Shown piece after piece: positions 9,046 through 16,277 of a stretch of DNA of 64,000 nucleotides. The stretch covers positions 124,001-188,000 of the forward strand of contig NZ_RXYB01000005.1 in NCBI RefSeq assembly GCF_008086615.1, given 5' to 3'. The stretch is from Acetobacterium tundrae (GTDB lineage Bacteria; Bacillota; Clostridia; Eubacteriales; Eubacteriaceae). The position numbers were made by a program, and so were the translations under genes. The notes beneath the pieces were generated by a model. The model did no database searches. It was given only the letters and a program-made list of their open reading frames with translations, and was not told the origin of the DNA. The stretch's first letter is position 1, and every line of letters begins with the position of its first letter.

Positions 9046-9817
9046 GCAAATACAATCACTAATAAAAATAGGAAAAAAAATAGGAGTTGCCCTTTTTTGG
9101 GTGCTCCTATGGGCAGTAGCAGCCTGGTGGGTTGATAGCTCACTGGTGCTGCCTTCACCCCTTGATACCCTGAAAGGAATCATCACCTTGTCAGGGGATT
9201 TTAAGTTTTTTGTCAGTATCGGGGTGACTTTGTTGCGTGTCTTCGGAGGCGTTACTATTTCAGTGGCACTGGGATTGGTACTTGGCCTGATCGGTGGACT
9301 CAATAAACCGTTCTATGAGATTATGAACCCTTTTGTAAGCATCATTAAGTCATTACCGGTGGTATCCGTCATCATTCTTATTAATTTATGGATCGCTTCA
9401 GGAGTGGTGCCGCTAGTGGTCACTTTTCTTATTTGCTTTCCGGTCACCTGGACCAATGTGGTGCAGGGGGTCCACGCAACAGATGACAATCTCCTGCAAA
9501 TGGCAAAAGTTTACAATGTCTCACAGCAGCGAATCATCAGGGATATCTACATTCCCGCAGTCAAACCCTATGCCGTTTCAGCCTTAATGAATGCCATCGG
9601 ATTGGGCTGGAAGGTCACGGTTACCGCCGAGGTTTTAGCCAATGCACTTCCTTCAGTGGGAATGAATCTTTACTATTCAAAAATATATTTAGAAACGGAT
9701 CTGCTGTTTTCCTGGACCTTCGTCATTGTGATGTGCAGTTATATCATTGAAAAAGTGACGCTGTATATTATTGAACGTAATAAAAGAAAGGGCGCCGATC
9801 AATGTCAATTGTCATAA
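9020..9817 (+). CDS. ABC importer permease, SsuC/TauC-like
   Basis: This is a binding-protein-dependent transport permease with about six membrane segments and the cytoplasmic EAA-like loop around residues 165-185 (IYIPAVKPYAVSALMNAIG). I chose ATG 9020, which overlaps the 3' end of the binding-protein gene by 26 bp; a TTG at 8984 is also in frame. GGAGG at 9001-9005 is a possible but distant ribosome site. Overlap on both sides indicates translational coupling. With the neighbours it forms a complete NMT1/SsuA-type importer. Confidence 0.85.
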   Translation: MISTKLQNKQIQSLIKIGKKIGVALFWVLLWAVAAWWVDSSLVLPSPLDTLKGIITLSGDFKFFVSIGVTLLRVFGGVTISVALGLVLGLIGGLNKPFYEIMNPFVSIIKSLPVVSVIILINLWIASGVVPLVVTFLICFPVTWTNVVQGVHATDDNLLQMAKVYNVSQQRIIRDIYIPAVKPYAVSALMNAIGLGWKVTVTAEVLANALPSVGMNLYYSKIYLETDLLFSWTFVIVMCSYIIEKVTLYIIERNKRKGADQCQLS

Positions 9818-10440
9818 AGAATTTAAAAAAATCCTACGGCGATCAAATCATTTTCGATGATTTCAATCTTGTTCTCCAGGAAAAAAAAATAACCGGAATT
9901 TTAGGACCGTCAGGAGCCGGAAAAACAACTTTACTAAATCTCTGCTGCGGTTTAGAAAAGCCGGATAGCGGTACCATTGAAGGTATTAATCCAACGTCCA
10001 TCTCCTATATTTTTCAGGAACCCCGTCTTTTGCCATGGCGAACCATCCGGGAAAACCTGCGGTTTGTTTTCAAAGGACAATCCATAAAAAAGAGCGGCTT
10101 CCATGATAAAGAAATTGACGAAATGCTGAGAATGGTAGGACTGGACACCGTCGGAGACTACTATCCCCAGGAGCTCAGCGGGGGAATGCGACAGCGGGTT
10201 GCTATTGCCCGGGCCTTTCTTTATCCATCGGAACTGTTGTTAATGGATGAGCCATTCAGCAGTTTGGATTTGACGTTAAAAAACAAGCTGATGGGAGATT
10301 TCCTGAAAATTTGGGAACAGGACAAACGAACCGTTATTTTTGTAAGTCACAATCAAGAGGAAATCAAACAGTTGTCCCATGAAGTTCTGACATTCTCAGA
10401 TAAACCGGTGAGAGTTCTTAAAAAAGAAACAATTTATTAA
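9802..10440 (+). CDS. ABC importer ATPase, SsuB/TauB-like
   Basis: The ATPase has Walker A GPSGAGKTT (about residues 33-41), Q-loop FQEP, signature LSGGMRQR, Walker B LLMDEP and an H-loop histidine in VSHNQEE. At 212 residues it is shorter than the usual 240-260 of SsuB/TauB proteins, mainly at the C-terminus, but all catalytic motifs are present. It overlaps the permease gene by 16 bp. It energises import by the preceding binding protein and permease. Confidence 0.88.
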   Translation: MSIVIKNLKKSYGDQIIFDDFNLVLQEKKITGILGPSGAGKTTLLNLCCGLEKPDSGTIEGINPTSISYIFQEPRLLPWRTIRENLRFVFKGQSIKKSGFHDKEIDEMLRMVGLDTVGDYYPQELSGGMRQRVAIARAFLYPSELLLMDEPFSSLDLTLKNKLMGDFLKIWEQDKRTVIFVSHNQEEIKQLSHEVLTFSDKPVRVLKKETIY

Positions 10441-10446
10441 TTTTGT

Positions 10447-10478
10447 AAAGGCTTACCTTGTGAAAAGCCTTTTTTTTA
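10447..10478 (+). terminator. Intrinsic terminator of the importer operon
   Basis: AAGGCTT and AAGCCTT form a stem followed by a run of T, seven bases after the ATPase stop codon. Confidence 0.8.
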
Positions 10479-10538
10479 TGTTAGAATTAAAAATGGAAGA
10501 CTAAATAAAAAATATAAGAAACAAGATGGGAACAAACA

Positions 10539-11369
10539 ATGGATATAAAGTTAATTGCCCTCGATATGGATGGAACCACTTTACAAAAGGATTATATGTC
10601 AATTTCACAAAGAACTGAAAACGTCTTAAAAGATGCCATCGCCAAAGGAATTCACGTGGTTCCTTCAACCGGAAGAATTCTGGGACAGCTGCCTGAATCG
10701 GTTATTTGTATCCCCGGTATTAATTATGCCGTGACATCAAATGGCGCCGCCGTCATGAATTTAAATACCGGCGAAGCGATCAGTAACAATTTTATCGGAG
10801 CAGGAAGCGTAAAAAAGATCATTCGGACCCTGACTCGTCGAGGTCTATTTTGCGAAATATATTATAAAGGATACTCCTACAGCAATAATCGTTATCTGAA
10901 AAATGTTGAAAGAATTGAAGACTTTTCAGCGGATCAGGTTAAATTTATTCAGTATAAATCGAAACAGGTGGAGGATATGCTGGACTTTACGTTTGAGCAT
11001 GCTGCCGAAATCGAAAAAATTAATATTCCTTTACTGAGTGATCAAATTCACCGGAATCTATGGCAAAAATTTTCGCAAATTCATGGAGTGATGTTAACCC
11101 AGGCGGTGGCAGGCAACATTGAAGTGAATCATCGTTCAGCGAATAAGGGTGATGGGTTAAAACAGCTTTGCAAAATATTAAAGCTTGATCCCAAAAATGT
11201 AATGGCCATTGGAGACAGTGACAACGACTTGCAAATGATCAAATTTGCCGGTCTTGGTGTAGCTATGGGTAATGCACCTGATGAGGTTAAGGCCGCGGCA
11301 AATCAGGTCACCCTGCCTTTTGATCAGGATGGGGTTGCCCACGCAATCGAAAAGTATGCGTTATCTTAA
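10539..11369 (+). CDS. Cof-type HAD-superfamily phosphatase
   Basis: The 276-residue protein has HAD motif I DMDGTTL (residues 8-14; the first Asp is the nucleophile), motif II in VPSTGR, a conserved Lys in the SANKGDGL segment, and motif III/IV GDSDNDLQM. The cap inserted between motifs is the C2 type of Cof/YidA/YbiV proteins, which dephosphorylate sugar phosphates or nucleotides in the cytoplasm. The exact substrate cannot be predicted. It lies 25 bp upstream of ridA and may be cotranscribed with it. Confidence 0.87.
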   Translation: MDIKLIALDMDGTTLQKDYMSISQRTENVLKDAIAKGIHVVPSTGRILGQLPESVICIPGINYAVTSNGAAVMNLNTGEAISNNFIGAGSVKKIIRTLTRRGLFCEIYYKGYSYSNNRYLKNVERIEDFSADQVKFIQYKSKQVEDMLDFTFEHAAEIEKINIPLLSDQIHRNLWQKFSQIHGVMLTQAVAGNIEVNHRSANKGDGLKQLCKILKLDPKNVMAIGDSDNDLQMIKFAGLGVAMGNAPDEVKAAANQVTLPFDQDGVAHAIEKYALS

Positions 11370-11394
11370 AATAAATTTAAAGGAGAAAATTAAA

Positions 11395-11778
11395 ATGAAC
11401 AAAAAAGCAGTTAATTCAGACCAGGCACCCGCAGCAGTGGGCCCATATTCCCACGCTTATTTAGCGGGAGAAACCATATATGTATCCGGGCAACTGGGCT
11501 TAAACCCGGAAACCGGTATATTGGAAGAAGGCATCGAAGCACAGGCGAAAAGAGGCTTGAATAATCTTGCCGGTATCCTGGAGAGTGCGAGCCTTAGCCG
11601 AAAGAATATTGTGAAAACAGTTATTTTCTTAACAGACATGGATGATTTTGCATCAATTAACGCCATTTATGCAGATTTTTTCAAGGATCAAAACGACTAT
11701 CCGGCCCGTTCCTGTGTTCAGGTGGCAGCACTCCCCAAAGGCGCGCTTTTTGAAATTGAAGCGATCGCAGTTAAGTAA
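11395..11778 (+). CDS. ridA: RidA/YjgF-family enamine/imine deaminase
   Basis: The 127-residue product matches RidA throughout: APAAVGPYSHA near the N-terminus, VSGQLGLNPETG, and the C-terminal PARSCVQVAALPKGA containing the Arg that binds the substrate carboxylate. RidA hydrolyses reactive 2-aminoacrylate and related intermediates made by PLP enzymes. AAAGGAG at 11379-11385 supports ATG 11395 over an upstream in-frame start. The following YheO-type regulator is a common neighbour of ridA genes. Confidence 0.92.
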   Translation: MNKKAVNSDQAPAAVGPYSHAYLAGETIYVSGQLGLNPETGILEEGIEAQAKRGLNNLAGILESASLSRKNIVKTVIFLTDMDDFASINAIYADFFKDQNDYPARSCVQVAALPKGALFEIEAIAVK

Positions 11779-11784
11779 TAATTG

Positions 11785-11826
11785 TTTGATGTAAACTGGC
11801 AGCGAAGCTAACGGCAATTTTGCAAG
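11785..11826. repeat. Partial copy of the palindromic repeat family
   Basis: TTTGATGT is joined directly to AAACTGGCAGCGAAG. In the full copies at 49775, 50188 and 51074, read on the minus strand, the same two pieces flank the hairpin. This looks like a copy with the central palindrome missing, or an empty or excised site. Confidence 0.45.
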
Positions 11827-11856
11827 GACTAAATTAGTAAAAAGAGAGGGCAAAAA

Positions 11857-12510
11857 GTGAATAAAAAACTGGAGACCTACGTTTCCCTGGTTGATTTTAT
11901 TGCCGAGTTCATGGGAGCGAATACCGAAGTAGTTCTTCACGATCTGACTGACTGGCAGCATTCCGTGGTAGCCATCCGCAATGGACATATCAGTGGACGG
12001 GAAGTTGGGGCGCCCATTACCGAAGTGTCGTTAAAAATACTGCGAAGCGAAGTACATAAAAAAGTACCCTTTATGAATAACGACCCCATGAAATTCAATA
12101 AAAGTAAAACCATTAAGTCTGCTACCTGGTTTATTAAAGACGAAAATGAAAGCTTGATTGGCATGATTTGTCTAAATTCGGATTGCCGTGATTTGATGGC
12201 CGCCCGAAATATCTTAGATAAAATGATTAATCCTCCGATATTGGATAAAGACAAAGCTGAAAAAGGTCCTGAAAAAATTAATATTGATGTAAAAGTTTTG
12301 GTCGATAATAATCTGGATCATGTTTCAAAAGATCTGTCAAAAAAAATGAAGCTATTATCAAAAGCAGAAAAGATTGACGTCGTTGGAAAATTAAATGAAA
12401 TGGGAACTTTTACGGTTAAAGGGACCATCTGGTATTTAGCCAATATCATGGGAATATCCGTTCCCACCCTGTATCGATATATCGCAGCGGCAAAAAGAAC
12501 TGAAATTTAG
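11857..12510 (+). CDS. YheO/DauR-type transcriptional regulator (PAS-like domain plus HTH)
   Basis: The 217-residue protein has an N-terminal YheO-like PAS sensor domain (about 5-120; EVVLHDL and the NGHISGR/GAPIT segment) and a C-terminal helix-turn-helix (about 165-214; FTVKGTIWYLANIMGISVPTLYRY), as in DauR. Relatives regulate amino-acid or ridA-linked catabolic genes. The start is a GTG preceded by GAGAGGG at 11844-11850. Its place just after ridA suggests control of 2-aminoacrylate or amino-acid metabolism, which is inference. Confidence 0.85.
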   Translation: MNKKLETYVSLVDFIAEFMGANTEVVLHDLTDWQHSVVAIRNGHISGREVGAPITEVSLKILRSEVHKKVPFMNNDPMKFNKSKTIKSATWFIKDENESLIGMICLNSDCRDLMAARNILDKMINPPILDKDKAEKGPEKINIDVKVLVDNNLDHVSKDLSKKMKLLSKAEKIDVVGKLNEMGTFTVKGTIWYLANIMGISVPTLYRYIAAAKRTEI

Positions 12511-12523
12511 ACTGCCGATTAAT

Positions 12524-12648
12524 CATCATACCGATCAATTGTTAATCTGCTGTATACGCACAGTTCGGACAGGCTATCGTCTGTTCGCCCTGAGGCATAG
12601 GGTCTGACCCCTAGGTCACAACATGATATAACAATTGTCGGTATGATG
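12524..12648. repeat. 125-bp palindromic repeat with shared core hairpin
   Basis: The outer arms CATCATACCGA-T-CAATTGTTA and TAACAATTGTCGGTATGATG pair over 20 bp with one bulge. The middle carries the family core CGGACAGGCTATCGTCTG followed by TTCGCC. It sits between the YheO-type gene and the uppS promoter. Confidence 0.75.
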
Positions 12649-12718
12649 CTTTGCAGACAATCAGCTAAATTTCAAGTCTTAAATGAATCTTGTTTCCCGG
12701 GATTGGTTTGTCATGTAA

Positions 12719-12747
12719 TTTACAAATCGCTGAAAATAGCATATAAT
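12719..12747 (+). promoter_or_regulatory. Sigma-A-type promoter of the uppS operon
   Basis: TTTACA at 12719-12724 and TATAAT at 12742-12747 have an ideal 17-bp spacer. The leader to the uppS start is about 70 nt. Confidence 0.7.
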
Positions 12748-12824
12748 AACTAAAGGTAAAAATTAGTAAGTAAAGAATAAGATAAATTGATAAACTGCAA
12801 ATATGAGAGAAATAGAGGTGCAAT

Positions 12825-13535
12825 ATGACAAGTCAGCTGGATAAAGATAATCTGCCTGAGCATATAGCCATAATCATGGATGGTAACGGCCGTTGGGCGA
12901 AAGCAAAAAACCGTCCCCGTTTATTTGGGCACAACGCCGGGATGAAAACATTAAAGAAAATTGTCCGGGCATCTTCAGATGCCGAAATAAAAATACTCAC
13001 CGTATATGCTTTTTCGACAGAAAATTGGAAACGCAGTAAAGAAGAAGTTGACGGTTTAATGAACATTGCAGTCGAATATTTCAGAAAAGAAATTGGCGAA
13101 TTAAACCAGAATAATGTCAAAATTAATGTCATCGGCAATTTAACCGGGTTGGGCCAAAAAGTAAGAGAAGCATCCGAAAATGCAATGAAAACGACCGCCG
13201 CAAATACCGGTCTGCTTTTTAATGTGGCTCTGAATTATGGTGGACGGGATGATATCACTCATGCGGTTAAAGAAATAATCAGAGCAGGCATTTCCCCAGA
13301 AGAAGTGACTGAACAAGACATCAGTGATCGCCTTTATACCAAAGGTCAGCCGGATCCGGACGTACTCATTCGAACCGGAGGAGAAGGTCGGTTTAGCAAT
13401 TTTATGCTCTGGCAGTTTGCGTATACAGAGTTCTTTTTCACCGATATCTATTGGCCTGATTTTGATGAAAAAAGCTATTACGAGATAATTGAGAGTTACC
13501 AAAAAAGGGATCGGCGCTATGGATCGGTCAAATAG
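12825..13535 (+). CDS. uppS: Isoprenyl transferase (undecaprenyl diphosphate synthase)
   Basis: The 236-residue protein carries the cis-prenyltransferase signature MDGNGRWA (residues 18-25) with the catalytic Asp, AFSTENW (about 64-70), and the C-terminal PDVLIRTGGEGRFSNFMLW binding region. It condenses isopentenyl diphosphates to C55 undecaprenyl diphosphate, the lipid carrier for wall synthesis. It is the first gene of the operon with cdsA, rseP, ispG and polC. An upstream AGAGGTG supports ATG 12825. Confidence 0.95.
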   Translation: MTSQLDKDNLPEHIAIIMDGNGRWAKAKNRPRLFGHNAGMKTLKKIVRASSDAEIKILTVYAFSTENWKRSKEEVDGLMNIAVEYFRKEIGELNQNNVKINVIGNLTGLGQKVREASENAMKTTAANTGLLFNVALNYGGRDDITHAVKEIIRAGISPEEVTEQDISDRLYTKGQPDPDVLIRTGGEGRFSNFMLWQFAYTEFFFTDIYWPDFDEKSYYEIIESYQKRDRRYGSVK

Positions 13536-13584
13536 AAGACAAGCAATTAGAAGACAGGCAATCAGAAAACAGGAAAATAACTCG

Positions 13585-14388
13585 ATGAAGGCGCGTATCT
13601 GGACAGCCGTCATTGGTGTTCCGCTCCTTGTATTTTTCTTGTATTCAGGTGGCATTTTATTGGTTATTGCGGTTTCTTTCCTGACCCTTGCCGGGATCCT
13701 GGAATATTCAGGAGCAGTGAACCGATTGATTCGGCCGAAGATAAATATCGTTTTCATTGTTGTATTAGCGGCGGTATTAATTATCACTATTAAGCTGGAT
13801 TATTATTCGGTGATATCGGTTTTGTTAATCGAATTTATTGCCGTAGCCTGTTATGAAATCTTATCCGGGAGTGTTGGTATTCAGCGGGTAAGTGCGACAT
13901 TGATGGGACTCGTCTACGTTCCGGTGATGTTTGGTCATTTGTTTATGTTTGAAACCATCAACAAGGGGATTTTCTATTTATGGATGGTATTTGTGATTGC
14001 CTTTTCAACCGATACGGCCGCTTATTTTGTTGGTAAAGCCATTGGCAACAGAAAAATAGCGCCCAAAATTAGCCCTAAAAAAACGATCGCCGGCTGTGTC
14101 GGGGGAATTGTTGCTGCGGCCCTCTGCATGGTTCTATATGGATCGATTCTGGGCAGTTATTTCAAATTTGTTTTACCATGGTATTTGTACTTTGCGGTGG
14201 GATTATTGGGAAGCATTGCCGGACAATGCGGAGACTTTACCGCCTCGATGATTAAAAGAAAAGCTAAAATAAAAGACTTCAGTCATATTTTACCTGGCCA
14301 TGGGGGGATACTGGACCGTTTTGACAGTACCCTGTTTATCTTACCCCTGATTTATATTTTTGCTAAATTTACAATTGGAATTGCATAG
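13585..14388 (+). CDS. cdsA: Phosphatidate cytidylyltransferase
   Basis: This is a polytopic membrane enzyme with the CDS signature near the C-terminus (KIKDFSHILPGHGGILDRFD, with conserved Asp residues). It makes CDP-diacylglycerol for phospholipids. The frame is open from 13489, but the family begins close to MKARIWTAVIGVPLL, so I chose ATG 13585 (267 residues); ATG 13519 is the alternative. The skipped stretch is an imperfect 15-bp tandem repeat coding RRQAI-type units. In most Firmicutes dxr follows directly, but here rseP does. Confidence 0.92.
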   Translation: MKARIWTAVIGVPLLVFFLYSGGILLVIAVSFLTLAGILEYSGAVNRLIRPKINIVFIVVLAAVLIITIKLDYYSVISVLLIEFIAVACYEILSGSVGIQRVSATLMGLVYVPVMFGHLFMFETINKGIFYLWMVFVIAFSTDTAAYFVGKAIGNRKIAPKISPKKTIAGCVGGIVAAALCMVLYGSILGSYFKFVLPWYLYFAVGLLGSIAGQCGDFTASMIKRKAKIKDFSHILPGHGGILDRFDSTLFILPLIYIFAKFTIGIA

Positions 14389-14396
14389 GTGAAATT

Positions 14397-15191
14397 TTGA
14401 ATTTAATATCAATACTGATTACAATAGTCATGATCTGTATTTTAGTGATCGCACATGAATTTGGACATTTTTTTGTAGCTAAAAAAACCGGCGTTTTCGT
14501 AGAAGAATTTGCCATCGGCATGGGACCAAAATTATTTGGACATCAGGGCAAAGAAACGTTGTTTTCCATTCGGGCACTGCCCTTTGGAGGATTCTGCAAA
14601 ATGCGGGGCGAAGAACCAGAGTTTGACGAAGAAGGAAATATCATTCCTAAGGATCCGAGCATCCTGCCTGATCCCCGAAGCTTTGAGGAAAAAAACAAGG
14701 GACAGAAGTTGTTGATATTAGTGGCGGGTTCGGCGATGAATATTATTTTTGCGATCGTCTGTCTATTTATCGTCGCGCTGTTTACCGGTCATACTAATGT
14801 CTTTGACGCCGTTGGTACCGCTTTTTACAATACCTGGCGGTTTGCCGGTTTAATTTTTCAATCATTTGCCATGATGTTCGCCGGTCAGGTTGCCCTTAAC
14901 GATATCGCCGGTCCGATTGGGATGGTTTCCATGGTGGGAACTTATTTAAACAGCGGCTTTATTATGCTGCTGGCATTTACCGCAATGCTCAGCGTCAATC
15001 TGGGAATCATCAATCTTTTCCCGATTCCGGCGCTGGACGGCGGCCGGATTTTTATTATTTTAATCGAGTTGGTGTCCCGTCGGAAATTCAACCCGAAAAC
15101 AGAAAACATGATCAATTTTATCGGATTCATGGCATTAATCGCATTGATGCTGCTCATTGCCGTGAATGATATCATGCGGTTGGCAGCTTAG
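14397..15191 (+). CDS. rseP: RseP-like site-2 membrane protease lacking a PDZ domain
   Basis: The M50 zinc motif HEFGH lies in the first membrane helix (about residues 21-25), and the second metal-site helix carries NLFPIPALDGGR (about 205-216). FGGFCKMRGE is the usual conserved segment after the active-site helix. The protein has only 264 residues, against about 340-430 in the family. The second membrane helix (about 108-126) runs straight into the domain after the PDZ position (FDAVGTAFYNTWRF), with no PDZ sequence between. The start is TTG 14397, nine bases after cdsA. RseP cuts anti-sigma factors and signal-peptide remnants within the membrane. Confidence 0.88.
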   Translation: MNLISILITIVMICILVIAHEFGHFFVAKKTGVFVEEFAIGMGPKLFGHQGKETLFSIRALPFGGFCKMRGEEPEFDEEGNIIPKDPSILPDPRSFEEKNKGQKLLILVAGSAMNIIFAIVCLFIVALFTGHTNVFDAVGTAFYNTWRFAGLIFQSFAMMFAGQVALNDIAGPIGMVSMVGTYLNSGFIMLLAFTAMLSVNLGIINLFPIPALDGGRIFIILIELVSRRKFNPKTENMINFIGFMALIALMLLIAVNDIMRLAA

Positions 15192-15202
15192 GAGAAAACA
15201 GT

Positions 15203-16267
15203 TTGGAAAAACGAAGAAAAACAAAAGTTGTACAGATTGGTTCAGTGGCCATCGGCGGAGATAATCCGATTGCGATTCAGTCCATGACCAATACCGACAC
15301 CCGAAATATCGAAAGTACCGTTAGTCAGATTATCGGCCTGGAGATTGCCGGATGCGATATTGTCCGGGTGGCCGTTCCGGATCAGGAAGCAGCCAATGCC
15401 ATTGCCGGGATAAAAAAAGGGATTCATATTCCGCTGGTTGCGGATATTCATTTTGATTATCAGCTGGCGCTGACCGCCATGGAAAATGGCGTCGATAAGC
15501 TGCGGATCAATCCCGGAAACATCGGTTCGACAAAAGGCATTAGAGAAATTGTGGCCATGGCAACCGAAAGAAAGATCCCTATTCGCATCGGTGTCAATGC
15601 CGGTTCCCTGGAAAAAGAAATACTGGCTAAAAATAACGGCGTCGCCACCCCGGCAGGAATGGTGGCGTCAGCCCAAAAACACATTCAGCTGTTGGAAGAA
15701 GCAGGCTTTGACAATATTGTGGTGTCGATGAAGGCCTCCGATGTACGTTTTACCATTGCCTCATACGAAAGCTTTGCCAAAGAATATGATTATCCCCTTC
15801 ATTTAGGTATTACCGAAGCCGGCATTCTCAGAAGCTCAGCGGTAAAATCCGCCATGGGCATCGGCTACCTGCTCCTTAACGGCTTGGGCGACACCCTCCG
15901 GGTATCCATTACCGGAGATCCGTTGGAAGAAATTGAAGTGGCCCGGGATATTCTCAGCGCCATTGGCCGGTATGAAGGTAAAAGAAAAAAGGTCGAGGTA
16001 ATTTCCTGTCCCACCTGCGGGCGGACGGAAATTGATCTGATCGGCATTGCCACCGAGATCAATGAGCGCTTGCGCGGCGTTGATAAAAACATCAAAGTCG
16101 CGGTGATGGGATGCATCGTCAACGGTCCGGGAGAAGGCCGGGCGGCGGATATTGGTATAGCCGGCGGAAAAAATAAAGCCGTGTTATTTAAAAAAGGCGA
16201 GATAATAAGAAGTTTAAAAGAAGATGAAATCATCTCGGTGCTGATGGAAGAAATAAATAAAATGTGA
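15203..16267 (+). CDS. ispG: 4-hydroxy-3-methylbut-2-enyl diphosphate synthase (flavodoxin)
   Basis: The 354-residue protein is a short-form IspG/GcpE with an N-terminal TIM-barrel (VQIGSVAIGGDNPIAIQSMT; LRINPGNIGS) and a C-terminal [4Fe-4S] domain with CPTCGRTEIDL and CIVNGPGEG, giving the three cluster cysteines. It catalyses the penultimate MEP-pathway step. The start is TTG, with AGGAG at 15190-15194 overlapping the rseP stop codon. The previous MEP enzyme gene, dxr, is 7 kb away on the other strand. Confidence 0.95.
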   Translation: MEKRRKTKVVQIGSVAIGGDNPIAIQSMTNTDTRNIESTVSQIIGLEIAGCDIVRVAVPDQEAANAIAGIKKGIHIPLVADIHFDYQLALTAMENGVDKLRINPGNIGSTKGIREIVAMATERKIPIRIGVNAGSLEKEILAKNNGVATPAGMVASAQKHIQLLEEAGFDNIVVSMKASDVRFTIASYESFAKEYDYPLHLGITEAGILRSSAVKSAMGIGYLLLNGLGDTLRVSITGDPLEEIEVARDILSAIGRYEGKRKKVEVISCPTCGRTEIDLIGIATEINERLRGVDKNIKVAVMGCIVNGPGEGRAADIGIAGGKNKAVLFKKGEIIRSLKEDEIISVLMEEINKM

Positions 16268-16277
16268 GGCGAATTCA

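Noticed and set aside
12550-12640. tRNA or other structural RNA gene
   Set aside because: The fold is a long palindrome shared with other loci, not a cloverleaf; no tRNA genes were recognised in the window.
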